DNA of 25,762 bases from positions 1 through 25,762 of IMG/VR virus record IMGVR_UViG_3300024180_000503; one strand, written 5' to 3'. Origin of the DNA: a virus. Below, one piece after another: positions 6,891 to 12,908 of this stretch; positions within the stretch are counted from its first letter, which is position 1, and every line of letters starts with the position of its first letter. The translations under genes were made by a program, and so were the position numbers. Below the pieces are notes generated by a model. It did not search any database and was not told the origin of the DNA. It saw only the letters and a program-made list of their open reading frames with translations.

Positions 6891-6964
6891 TGGCAAAGGT
6901 GAAGAGAATCGAACTCCTACTTGCGGATTTGGAATCCGCCGTGATACCATTTCACTACACCCCT
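6891..6964 (-). tRNA. tRNA-Trp (anticodon CCA)
   Basis: Acceptor AGGGGTG/CACCTTT (two G-U pairs), discriminator G, encoded CCA. The anticodon stem GCGGA/TCCGC with loop TTCCAAA gives CCA. 74 nt. Confidence 0.92.
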
Positions 6965-6969
6965 ATATT

Positions 6970-7054
6970 TGGTACTCGCACCCGGACTCGAACCGGGACG
7001 CCATATGGCCACAGATTTTAAGTCTGTTATGTCTACCAATTCCATCATGCGAGC
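6970..7054 (-). tRNA. tRNA-Leu (anticodon TAA)
   Basis: Acceptor GCTCGCA/TGCGAGT, discriminator A, encoded CCA. The class II variable arm is GGCCATATGGC, and the anticodon loop CTTAAAA gives TAA. The T arm is CCCGG/CCGGG. 85 nt. Confidence 0.92.
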
Positions 7055-7056
7055 AT

Positions 7057-7133
7057 TGGCGTCCCCTACAGGATTCGAACCTGTGACCTACTGCTTAGAA
7101 GGCAGTTGCTCTATCCAGCTGAGCTAAGGAGAC
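7057..7133 (-). tRNA. tRNA-Arg (anticodon TCT)
   Basis: Acceptor GTCTCCT/AGGGGAC, discriminator G, encoded CCA. The anticodon stem CTGC/GCAG with loop CTTCTAA gives TCT. The T arm is ACAGG/CCTGT. 77 nt. It reads AGA, the typical AT-rich arginine codon. Confidence 0.92.
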
Positions 7134-7142
7134 CAAAACTGT

Positions 7143-7448
7143 TTAAATTTGTGTCGGTTCCTCTGCTGTAATTAAATACATTTTATTGAGTATTGCATCT
7201 AGATTTGATGCAGTTAGATATCCAGCGACTGTGTCGCCTTCTGTTGTGATGCCTGGAAGTTCACACATTTGTTCTTTGTCTGTTCCCCAGTCTTTAAACA
7301 CACCTACTTCGTACATGCCTGATTTGCCACCATATGACATGTCATTACAGATTATGCTTAGTTTATATTTGCCAAAGTCAATAATTGCTTGCTTACCTGT
7401 TATGTGAGGCTTACCTTGGTCTAACATTTTTATGTCTTTGAATCGCAT
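7143..7448 (-). CDS. conserved phage hypothetical protein, 101 aa
   Basis: The pattern MRFKDIKM..., YKLSIICNDMSYGGKSGMYEVGVFKD, LPGIT...DTVAGYLTASNLDAIL looks like a family repeatedly seen in T4-like marine phages, recognised by memory and not searched. It is a small soluble beta-rich protein of unknown function. It starts 1 nt after the stop of the 56-residue gene and ends 10 nt before tRNA-Arg, so it is likely the lead-in to the tRNA transcript. Confidence 0.7.
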   Translation of the reverse strand: MRFKDIKMLDQGKPHITGKQAIIDFGKYKLSIICNDMSYGGKSGMYEVGVFKDWGTDKEQMCELPGITTEGDTVAGYLTASNLDAILNKMYLITAEEPTQI

Positions 7449-7449
7449 T

Positions 7450-7620
7450 TTACTTCTCTATTGCGTCTAGTTGTTTTTCAAGTTCTGTTATATATTGTTC
7501 GAGCGTACTAATTGTAGTATAAAGGTGTCCAGTAGCACTTGGCTTGATACGGCTTTTGAACACCTCTATTAATTCTTTTGAAACTTCTATTTTATTAGTT
7601 ATTTCACTAAATTCTACCAC
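7450..7620 (-). CDS. small coiled-coil protein, 56 aa (GTG start)
   Basis: The frame starts at GTG 7620, which overlaps the TAG stop of the upstream gene (TAGTG). It runs to TAA at 7450, just before the ATG of the next gene. The sequence is heptad-rich (EITNKIEVSKELIEVFK..., TLEQYITELEKQLDAIEK), suggesting two short coiled-coil helices. No family is recognised. Tight coupling on both sides argues that it is translated. Confidence 0.65.
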   Translation of the reverse strand: MVEFSEITNKIEVSKELIEVFKSRIKPSATGHLYTTISTLEQYITELEKQLDAIEK

Positions 7621-7853
7621 TATTTTAATCCAAATAGATCTTCAAAGGCTTTTGCTGCAGTTTGCTTTTCTTTGCTTTGTTTACTAGTTGGTTCTTCTAA
7701 ATAAGGTTGTTTAACTGTATTCACATAATCAATTTCTTCCAAAATTTCAATGCGTTCCTTAACTTTTTTAAGTGCCATACGGACTTCCTGGCTGTTTTCT
7801 TCTTTGTTCATTTCATCTTTGATGATTTCCACAATTTGTCTACTATTAATCAT
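7620..7853 (-). CDS. hypothetical helical protein, 77 aa
   Basis: A charged, largely helical protein (QIVEIIKDEMNKEENSQEVRMALKKVKERIEILEE) with a Lys/Gln-rich linker and a C-terminal AFEDLFGLK. The ATG at 7853 has a GGAAG ribosome site upstream. The sigma70-like promoter at 7882-7911 probably drives this gene, the coiled-coil gene, the 101-residue gene and perhaps the tRNA cluster. Confidence 0.7.
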   Translation of the reverse strand: MINSRQIVEIIKDEMNKEENSQEVRMALKKVKERIEILEEIDYVNTVKQPYLEEPTSKQSKEKQTAAKAFEDLFGLK

Positions 7854-7881
7854 ATCCGCTCTTCCTTGTTTTAGTGTTATT

Positions 7882-7911
7882 AGTATAACACAATAGTCAC
7901 ATCTCTGTCAA
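7882..7911 (-). promoter_or_regulatory. sigma70 promoter upstream of the small genes and tRNA cluster
   Basis: Minus strand: TTGACA (7911-7906), 18-bp spacer, TATACT (7887-7882). It faces away from the plus-strand late box at 7948, so this is a divergent early/late promoter region. Confidence 0.7.
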
Positions 7912-7947
7912 CTATTTATTATCTTATATATACTGTTTACCTAAGAT

Positions 7948-7955
7948 AATAAATA
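7948..7955 (+). promoter_or_regulatory. T4-type late promoter box
   Basis: AATAAATA on the plus strand, 16 nt before the ATG at 7972. Predicted leader is about 10 nt with no Shine-Dalgarno. Confidence 0.5.
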
Positions 7956-7971
7956 GTAATATACTTTGTTA

Positions 7972-9180
7972 ATGAAATCGACTATTCCAACAACAATGTA
8001 TACATTATATGATATACACTATGTAAAGTCAATACCTAATTTAAAAAAAATGGAAAAATATTACAACTTTGAACACGCACCCGACAAGCTACCTCCACAA
8101 TGTGGAATAGGTTGGCTATTGGAACCATGCGACACTGTGTATCAAAATTTACTTGACTATTACAGTTTTCAATATAGAAGAATACCACAAATAGCACATA
8201 ATACACTTTATGATTTATGTAATGCTGGTATACAAGCAGACTTTAAAAAATTACTAATATTTAAACAGGGCATACTTCTAGACGACTTTGTAGAAAACAC
8301 AGAACAATATTGGAATACAGAATACAAAGATTGTGTAGTAGTTGGAAATGAACATGCATTATACATAGATTTAGAATGGTGGTACACATTTAATAAGCCA
8401 GATACATTTGATAAAATAATAAAAATTGCTCCTAATGTAGGAACGTGGAATACTAAATTAAGTAATGGTATGAGCTATAAAAATATATGTGATGTTGGAA
8501 AAACATTGTGGGCTACAAGATGGTATGCTTCCAATACAGAAACAATGGATACTGAAAGAAAACAACATAGAACTAGTAGTGTGTTTAGTACTAGCGGTGG
8601 AATTAGTCCTATATCAAACGCATATACTCAAAATTTAAAACCAGGTGGTACTTTACTTTGTTATGACACTGATGTACTTGCACTAAGTATGCAATCTTAT
8701 ATATTTGACAAATGGGATGGTAGGTATTGGAAAATGTTTGTTGAAGATTATATTAACGAACATCCGGTACAAGCAGAACATTTTACATGTGTTTCAGACT
8801 TACCTAATACTGATGCATATTTAGATAAACTAGGAGAGCCATTTGTAGAATGGTGGAACACTGTTGCAAAAACATTCAATGTAAAATATGTAAACACTGA
8901 CTTAATAAATGTTAATCAAGTTATTGAAGATTTAGATGACGAGGTAGGTCAAGGTCAAGATTTTGAAAAAGTGTTCATTGATATTAGTAATGCATTTAAT
9001 TACGAAATAAATTCTATGCTTTATAGCAAAAATGTAAGAATAGAAGTAGAAAGAAAATACATAAAATATTTTAATAGATACAAAGACAAATTTATTAAAA
9101 AAGGTTTTGATTTAGAAATAATGAATCTAGATAAAAGATATCCACATTTGCCTAAATTGTTTCCTTGGCAGAAATTCTAA
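7972..9180 (+). CDS. hypothetical protein, 402 aa, late gene
   Basis: A large Tyr/Trp-rich soluble protein on the plus strand. It starts at ATG 7972 (an in-frame TTG at 7966 is less likely) behind a late box. Distinct blocks are HALYIDLEWWYTF, SSVFSTSGGISPISNAY, LKPGGTLLCYDTDVLALS and KVFIDISNAFNYE. The KPGGTLLCYDTD stretch vaguely recalls a Rossmann-type methyltransferase strand, but I cannot identify a cofactor motif and make no functional call. It converges on tRNA-Arg(GCG), with 1 nt between them. Confidence 0.75.
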   Translation: MKSTIPTTMYTLYDIHYVKSIPNLKKMEKYYNFEHAPDKLPPQCGIGWLLEPCDTVYQNLLDYYSFQYRRIPQIAHNTLYDLCNAGIQADFKKLLIFKQGILLDDFVENTEQYWNTEYKDCVVVGNEHALYIDLEWWYTFNKPDTFDKIIKIAPNVGTWNTKLSNGMSYKNICDVGKTLWATRWYASNTETMDTERKQHRTSSVFSTSGGISPISNAYTQNLKPGGTLLCYDTDVLALSMQSYIFDKWDGRYWKMFVEDYINEHPVQAEHFTCVSDLPNTDAYLDKLGEPFVEWWNTVAKTFNVKYVNTDLINVNQVIEDLDDEVGQGQDFEKVFIDISNAFNYEINSMLYSKNVRIEVERKYIKYFNRYKDKFIKKGFDLEIMNLDKRYPHLPKLFPWQKF

Positions 9181-9181
9181 C

Positions 9182-9258
9182 TGGCGGACCCGAGAGGATT
9201 CGAACCTCTGGCCTTTGGTTCCGCAAACCAATGCTCTATCCAACTGAGCTACGGGTCC
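9182..9258 (-). tRNA. tRNA-Arg (anticodon GCG)
   Basis: Acceptor GGACCCG/CGGGTCC, discriminator G, encoded CCA. The anticodon stem TTGGT/ACCAA with loop TTGCGGA gives GCG (reads CGC/CGU). 77 nt. It stands apart from the main tRNA cluster and has its own promoter at 9266-9294. Most bacteria use ACG for this box, so GCG is noteworthy. Confidence 0.9.
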
Positions 9259-9265
9259 ATTCATT

Positions 9266-9294
9266 AATATATAACATTTAACCCGATTAGTCAA
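9266..9294 (-). promoter_or_regulatory. sigma70 promoter for tRNA-Arg(GCG)
   Basis: Minus strand: TTGACT (9294-9289), 17-bp spacer, TATATT (9271-9266), directly upstream of the tRNA 5' end at 9258. Confidence 0.7.
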
Positions 9295-9299
9295 CCATA

Positions 9300-9328
9300 A
9301 AAAAAGGCCGCATAAAGCGACCTTTTTT
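9300..9328 (-). terminator. intrinsic terminator of the outer-membrane protein gene
   Basis: The minus strand forms AAAAAAGG-U-CGC / GCG-G-CCUUUUUU (12 bp, one G-U pair) with a 5-nt loop and a T-rich 3' flank, 16 nt after the beta-barrel gene stop. It is the clearest rho-independent terminator in the window. Confidence 0.85.
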
Positions 9329-9344
9329 AACTTATTTGTTAAGT

Positions 9345-9929
9345 TTAAAAACTAACTGTAAGTCCTACACTAACTTCTTTGTCAGTTGATTTCCAATCAC
9401 TGTTAAGTGAATTAGTCAACTTGGCATTTAATGAAGTAGATGTGCCTAACGCAACTTTCGTACCGATAGTAAAGTTTGGTGTTGCTTTATCAATACTTGT
9501 AAAGTCACCTTCTACTGATTTTAACATATAGTCAACTTCAGCATATGGGGCAATAAGACCTAGGTCCATTTTACCACCTACAGTTGGAGTGAAATGCATT
9601 TCTGATTTAGTAAATGTATCTCCCCAATTGTATTCAGCTTCACCACTTAGGTAAGTACCAACTGGTCCTACATTAAGAACATCTAAAGTTTTTCCAACAG
9701 AAACACTATAATCACGGTTAGTTCCGTTATCACTTACTCCTGCTCCAAAATCTAATGATCTTCCCATTGTGTACACATCAATTGATCTAGATGTATCGTT
9801 AGTTGACAATGAAACTCCCATAGTTGCCGATTCGGCAGCCATTGAGACTGTTGTATTGTCATAGTTCTCGGCTTGTGCCGTTCCAGTTAAAGCGACCATT
9901 AGAGCCGCCGTCATTATAATATTTCTCAT
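9345..9929 (-). CDS. secreted outer-membrane beta-barrel protein
   Basis: The protein is 194 residues. The N-terminus is a classic signal peptide with cleavage after AQA (MRNIIMTAALMVALTGTAQA). The mature part alternates polar and hydrophobic residues in about eight amphipathic strands, and the last residues SVGLTVSF end in Phe, the usual BAM-recognition signature. This is host-like outer-membrane porin/OmpA-barrel architecture, unusual for a phage. A role in altering the infected cell's surface (for example excluding other phages) is inference. AAGGAA precedes the ATG, with a TATAAT -10 element at 9950-9955. The strong terminator at 9300-9328 follows. Confidence 0.8.
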   Translation of the reverse strand: MRNIIMTAALMVALTGTAQAENYDNTTVSMAAESATMGVSLSTNDTSRSIDVYTMGRSLDFGAGVSDNGTNRDYSVSVGKTLDVLNVGPVGTYLSGEAEYNWGDTFTKSEMHFTPTVGGKMDLGLIAPYAEVDYMLKSVEGDFTSIDKATPNFTIGTKVALGTSTSLNAKLTNSLNSDWKSTDKEVSVGLTVSF

Positions 9930-9949
9930 AATATTTCCTTGATTTTATT

Positions 9950-9955
9950 ATTATA
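9950..9955 (-). promoter_or_regulatory. -10 element for the outer-membrane protein gene
   Basis: A perfect TATAAT on the minus strand lies 20 nt upstream of the ATG at 9929. No convincing -35 is visible, so the gene may also be read through from the tmRNA promoter. Confidence 0.35.
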
Positions 9956-9960
9956 CACTT

Positions 9961-9977
9961 TAACGCTAATTGCGTTA
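9961..9977 (-). terminator. hairpin at the 3' side of the tmRNA gene
   Basis: Perfect 6-bp inverted repeat TAACGC/GCGTTA with a 5-nt loop, just downstream of the last tmRNA helix. With no U-tract, it may act as an RNA-processing or weak termination signal. Confidence 0.35.
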
Positions 9978-9980
9978 TAG

Positions 9981-10271
9981 TAGCAAGTTGATTCTGTTGC
10001 CAGGTCCAACTTGCAAAAACCCCTACGTGCTTAAAACTAAGCCGCTAATGCCATTTCTGGCGAATAATTGTCATTTGCAATTATAAAGTTTGTTCGCGGT
10101 AACGGCGCTTACATCCCGGCAACTCCCTTTACCTATTAGCTACCCAGTCGAACCTATTTCAACCCCATCAAAAACACACTATGAACTACTAGTAACAATG
10201 TGTTTATGGTGGAGTTGTCCGGTACCGCCCCGGAGTCCTGAATCAGCGTTGAGTAAATTTCAACATTGCGT
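9981..10271 (-). ncRNA. ssrA: circularly permuted two-piece tmRNA
   Basis: Transcribed on the minus strand in permuted order. The acceptor piece (about 10271-10207) comes first. It has a T-like arm TCCGG/CCGGA, then CAACTCC, discriminator A and encoded CCA at 10209-10207. A 40-nt intervening segment follows (10206-10167), itself foldable by AAACACA/TGTGTTT. The coding piece starts at 10166 with GGGGTTG, which pairs with CAACTCC (7 bp, one G-U), followed by AGGTTCGACTGGG as in other tmRNA 5' ends. The tag frame starts at GCA 10078 and reads ANDNYSPEMALAA, stop TAG at 10039-10037. The piece ends with helix GCAAGTTG/CAACTTGC (10014-9983). Permuted tmRNAs are typical of alphaproteobacteria and some cyanobacteria. 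The tag rescues stalled ribosomes and marks products for ClpXP. Exact processed ends are estimates. Confidence 0.92.
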
Positions 10272-10273
10272 AT

Positions 10274-10306
10274 TATTTATGATAACACAAAATTAAGTTA
10301 TGTCAA
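10274..10306 (-). promoter_or_regulatory. overlapping sigma70 and late promoters of the tmRNA gene
   Basis: Minus strand: TTGACA (10306-10301), 16-bp spacer, TATCAT (10284-10279). The late box CATAAATA (10281-10274) overlaps the -10. Both would start within a few nucleotides of 10270, at the 5' end of the acceptor piece. The -35 overlaps the end of the iscU gene. Confidence 0.7.
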
Positions 10307-10703
10307 CCGGTTTTGCGTTTATTTGTTGTTTTTTTCCAGAATAATCTCTAACTGCGGCTTTAATGGCATCTTCTGCCAATACGCTACAGTGTATCTTAAC
10401 TGGTGGCAATGCAAGTTCTTCTACTATTGTTGTGTTTTTAATCTCTTGTGCTTGATCTAGTGTCATACCTTTAAGCATAGTTGTTACCATACTTGAACTA
10501 GCAATTGCACTTCCACAACCGTATGTTTTGAATTTTGCATCTTCAATAATGCCATCTTCTGTTACTTTAATTTGTAAACGCATTACATCACCACATGCAG
10601 GTGCGCCTACCATTCCAGTTCCGATATTATCTTCCTTGGGGTCGAACTTACCTACATTTCTTGGATTATTGTAATGGTCTAGCACTTTTTCGCTATATGC
10701 CAT
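10293..10703 (-). CDS. iscU: IscU-type iron-sulfur cluster scaffold
   Basis: The protein is 136 residues, close to bacterial IscU (128). All cluster ligands are present at the classical positions: C37 and D39 (APACGDV), C63 (YGCGSAIASSS), H105 and C106 (KIHCSVLAEDAI). IscU assembles [2Fe-2S]/[4Fe-4S] clusters from IscS-derived sulfur. The client-transfer LPPVK motif is intact (ALPPVKIHC), so interaction with host HscA is possible. No iscS or hscA is in the window, so it would rely on host partners. In this region the radical SAM enzyme is an obvious iron-sulfur client. The late box at 10726-10733 and AGGAAG lie before the ATG. Confidence 0.93.
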   Translation of the reverse strand: MAYSEKVLDHYNNPRNVGKFDPKEDNIGTGMVGAPACGDVMRLQIKVTEDGIIEDAKFKTYGCGSAIASSSMVTTMLKGMTLDQAQEIKNTTIVEELALPPVKIHCSVLAEDAIKAAVRDYSGKKQQINAKPVDIT

Positions 10704-10724
10704 AATTTCTTCCTATTTGAAATA

Positions 10725-11216
10725 CTATTTATCTAATTTATACTCAAAATTCTGAGTAGTTGCATTATACTGTACTAACTTAGCACCGTTGCTTATATGA
10801 AAATGTGCTGCCATTGGTGTTAATGGCGATAATGTAACTATTCGTTCAATATCTGTTTTTTCTACTATGTGTTGCTTTAGTTTTGCTACTATTTCTCTAC
10901 CTGCGCCTCTTTTACGTGACCATACTGTATATGCAACTGCAATATTGGCGTTCTCAAGTAAATGTGCATTCTCACTGATTAAGCTAAGTTCTCTTTCACT
11001 TTGTGGCAAATCATTGCAAAATGCTACACAGATAATACCTTCAATATTATCTTTGTATTTTAGTCCATAAATTTTTCTACCATAACTTGTTCTGAATTCT
11101 AAGTCCAAATCAGGTCTTACTGGATCTTCACTTACATCAATATCAGTTAACTCTACTAATTCGCTAGAGTTAACCCACCTGAAGAAGTTATCAATTGATT
11201 CTTTAAATATTTTCAA
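10725..11216 (-). CDS. GNAT-like acetyltransferase (probable)
   Basis: The protein is 163 residues. YTVWSRKRGAGREIVAKLKQHI resembles GNAT motif A (R/Q-x-x-G-x-G/A acetyl-CoA loop), preceded by a beta-strand region with an IICVAF strand. It is followed by IVTLSPLTPMAAHFHISNGAKLVQYN, like GNAT motif B where the substrate protein-like 'AxxFYxxxGF' sits. The target is unknown. It lies between peroxiredoxin (11 nt upstream) and iscU, on the same strand. Assignment is by motif only, so another alpha/beta fold is possible. Confidence 0.55.
   Translation of the reverse strand: MKIFKESIDNFFRWVNSSELVELTDIDVSEDPVRPDLDLEFRTSYGRKIYGLKYKDNIEGIICVAFCNDLPQSERELSLISENAHLLENANIAVAYTVWSRKRGAGREIVAKLKQHIVEKTDIERIVTLSPLTPMAAHFHISNGAKLVQYNATTQNFEYKLDK
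10726..10733 (-). promoter_or_regulatory. T4-type late promoter box upstream of iscU
   Basis: GATAAATA on the minus strand, overlapping the stop of the upstream gene (GAT AAA TAG) and 22 nt before the iscU ATG. Here an AGGAAG ribosome site follows, so this would be a short-leader late promoter. The overlap with coding sequence means chance occurrence is possible. Confidence 0.4.
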
Positions 11217-11227
11217 TTGCTACTCCT

Positions 11228-11764
11228 CTATAAAGATGCAAAAACATTTTCTGGTGTTGTTTCACCATACGGATCAGAATCTTCTGCTGATGCATCGGGT
11301 TCAATAAACATTTTGTTAATTACACCGTTCTCAACAATCATTGCATATCGTCTGCTACGCTTGTTAAATCCTACATCACTCATGTCAATTAATTGACCCA
11401 TACCTTCTGTAAATGTTCCATTACCATCTGGCAATACTTTAACATTCTTAAGATTATTAGCATCACGCCAGGCATTCATAACAAATGAATCATTAACACT
11501 TACACAATAAATATCGCTTACGCCTACGTCATAAAAGTCTTGTGCATAAAGTTCAAATCCTGGTAACTGAAATGTGCTACATGTTGGTGTAAATGCACCT
11601 GGTAAACTAAACACTACAACTAGTTTATCTTTGAAGATTTCATCTGTTGTTAGCTCTGCCCAAGTTGATGGTACAATCTCACAGGAATTTGTTTTACTGT
11701 TTGACGGATCTGGTACTCGTACTTTAAATGTAACTGCTGGTACATTGCTATTTTCTTTCGTCAT
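11228..11764 (-). CDS. peroxiredoxin, Prx5/AhpE-like
   Basis: The protein is 178 residues. The Prx active site PGAFTPTCS is present with peroxidatic Cys62 and the conserved Pro/Thr that polarise it. A downstream SRRYAMIVENGVINKMFIEP carries the conserved Arg and the Prx5-typical 'ENGVVxxxxVE' strand. It reduces H2O2 or organic peroxides with thiol reductants (host thioredoxin or glutaredoxin). AAGGAG precedes the ATG at 11764 and a perfect consensus promoter lies upstream. It is a host-derived stress gene and would protect the infected cell or the neighbouring iron-sulfur enzymes; that role is inferred. Confidence 0.9.
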   Translation of the reverse strand: MTKENSNVPAVTFKVRVPDPSNSKTNSCEIVPSTWAELTTDEIFKDKLVVVFSLPGAFTPTCSTFQLPGFELYAQDFYDVGVSDIYCVSVNDSFVMNAWRDANNLKNVKVLPDGNGTFTEGMGQLIDMSDVGFNKRSRRYAMIVENGVINKMFIEPDASAEDSDPYGETTPENVFASL

Positions 11765-11791
11765 TATAGACTCCTTTATTTCATTAGTGTA

Positions 11792-11820
11792 ATTATAGTA
11801 TATTATTATCTGTTTGTCAA
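11792..11820 (-). promoter_or_regulatory. consensus sigma70 promoter for the peroxiredoxin operon
   Basis: Minus strand: TTGACA (11820-11815), 17-bp spacer, TATAAT (11797-11792), a perfect consensus. It likely drives peroxiredoxin, the acetyltransferase-like gene and iscU. Confidence 0.85.
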
Positions 11821-11838
11821 TAGTTTTTGCCTATTTTT

Positions 11839-11846
11839 AATAAATA
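11839..11846 (+). promoter_or_regulatory. T4-type late promoter box
   Basis: AATAAATA on the plus strand, 8 nt before the ATG at 11855. The predicted start lies about 3 nt upstream of the ATG, so the transcript is nearly leaderless. It is divergent from the peroxiredoxin promoter. Confidence 0.55.
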
Positions 11847-11854
11847 GTTATAGT

Positions 11855-12166
11855 ATGTTAGAATCAGAAGCAATGAAAATATCAATGTTCTTAGAACCAT
11901 TAATAGGGCTAGGAATCACTGCGATAATAGTACTATGGTTTAAAGAAGCTGTAGGAGATTTTGTAGCAAGTCTAAGATGGAAAATGAAACCAGGATTTGA
12001 ACCCGGTGACGAAGTATTTTTAGATGGAGAAAAGGCTACTATTATTAGTATAGGCATGCGAGAAACTATATTTGAAATTGATAACGGTCGAGGTAAAGTA
12101 TGGAGATATATCTACAATACACGCATACCAACACATAGATTGGAGAAATTAATTGTTAAAAAATAA
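11855..12166 (+). CDS. membrane-anchored MscS-beta-domain-like protein, 103 aa
   Basis: Residues 12-30 form one transmembrane helix (LEPLIGLGITAIIVLWF). The soluble part, FEPGDEVFLDGEKATIISIGMRETIFEIDNGRGKVWRYIYNTR, resembles the small beta domain of MscS-type channels (GDxV...G.V..I..R.T). A single helix is far short of a whole channel, so it may be a modulator or an unrelated small beta-barrel. Late plus-strand gene; its 3' end overlaps the lipase start by 14 nt. Confidence 0.6.
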   Translation: MLESEAMKISMFLEPLIGLGITAIIVLWFKEAVGDFVASLRWKMKPGFEPGDEVFLDGEKATIISIGMRETIFEIDNGRGKVWRYIYNTRIPTHRLEKLIVKK

Positions 12167-12908
12167 TATAGATTGGCATCTAGCAGAATTATGTATAGAT
12201 GTATCGAAGATAGTATACGAAGAAAAAACAGAAGTAGTTAAATTCCTAAAAGATAACAAAATAAAACATTCAAGTGTTAAATTCTTTGAAAAAGAAAACG
12301 CACAAGGCTATGGTATTGTTATGCCTGACTATGTGATCGTTGCTTTTAGAGGTACTGAAGGCGCTCAAATGGGTGACTTATTAGCAGATATCAAGGCTTG
12401 GCCTGCAGGTGCAGATACAACAGGTACAGTACATTCTGGATTTAAACATGAATTAGATAAACTATATCCTGAAATTATTAAGTGGTTGGGTAAAAAACTA
12501 ACTACTAAAAAAATAGTAATTACTGGACATAGTTTGGGAGCTGCAATGGCAACTATATGTGCTACTAGATTTCACCAAGCAGGTGCAGATTTAGTTTTAT
12601 ATACATATGGGTCACCAAAAGTAGGTGATAGAACATGGGGCGAACAGTTTAATGATATAGAGGCGTATAGATTTGTTAATAACAACGATATTGTTACTAG
12701 AGTTCCATTCTTTGGATATTACAAACATGTAGGGCAAATAGAGTATATTACATACGATGTGCATATCAAAACCAAAGTAACATGGTGGCAACGCTTTAAA
12801 GACAGAATGAAAGGAACTGGTAAAGCAATTAGTAAGTTTCAGTTCTTTGATGGACTATATGACCACTTTGGAAATCAATATATTAAGAAAATTAAGACTC
12901 GTAAATAA
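12153..12908 (+). CDS. class 3 lipase / alpha-beta hydrolase
   Basis: The protein is 251 residues. It starts at TTG 12153 with GGAGA 7 nt upstream, inside the previous gene. Class 3 lipase hallmarks are present: FRGTE oxyanion region (66-70), nucleophile elbow GHSLGAA with Ser127, YGSPKVGD, catalytic Asp179 in NNNDIVTRVP, and His192 in YYKHVG. No signal peptide is seen, so it acts inside the cell, or on the membrane from inside late in infection. Phospholipid degradation to help lysis or envelope remodelling is a plausible role but inferred. It ends 17 nt into the opposing ligase-like gene. Confidence 0.88.
   Translation: MLKNNIDWHLAELCIDVSKIVYEEKTEVVKFLKDNKIKHSSVKFFEKENAQGYGIVMPDYVIVAFRGTEGAQMGDLLADIKAWPAGADTTGTVHSGFKHELDKLYPEIIKWLGKKLTTKKIVITGHSLGAAMATICATRFHQAGADLVLYTYGSPKVGDRTWGEQFNDIEAYRFVNNNDIVTRVPFFGYYKHVGQIEYITYDVHIKTKVTWWQRFKDRMKGTGKAISKFQFFDGLYDHFGNQYIKKIKTRK

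Noticed and set aside
10090-10296. 68-codon plus-strand frame across the tmRNA region
   Set aside because: The bases are accounted for by the tmRNA on the minus strand; the frame has no ribosome site.
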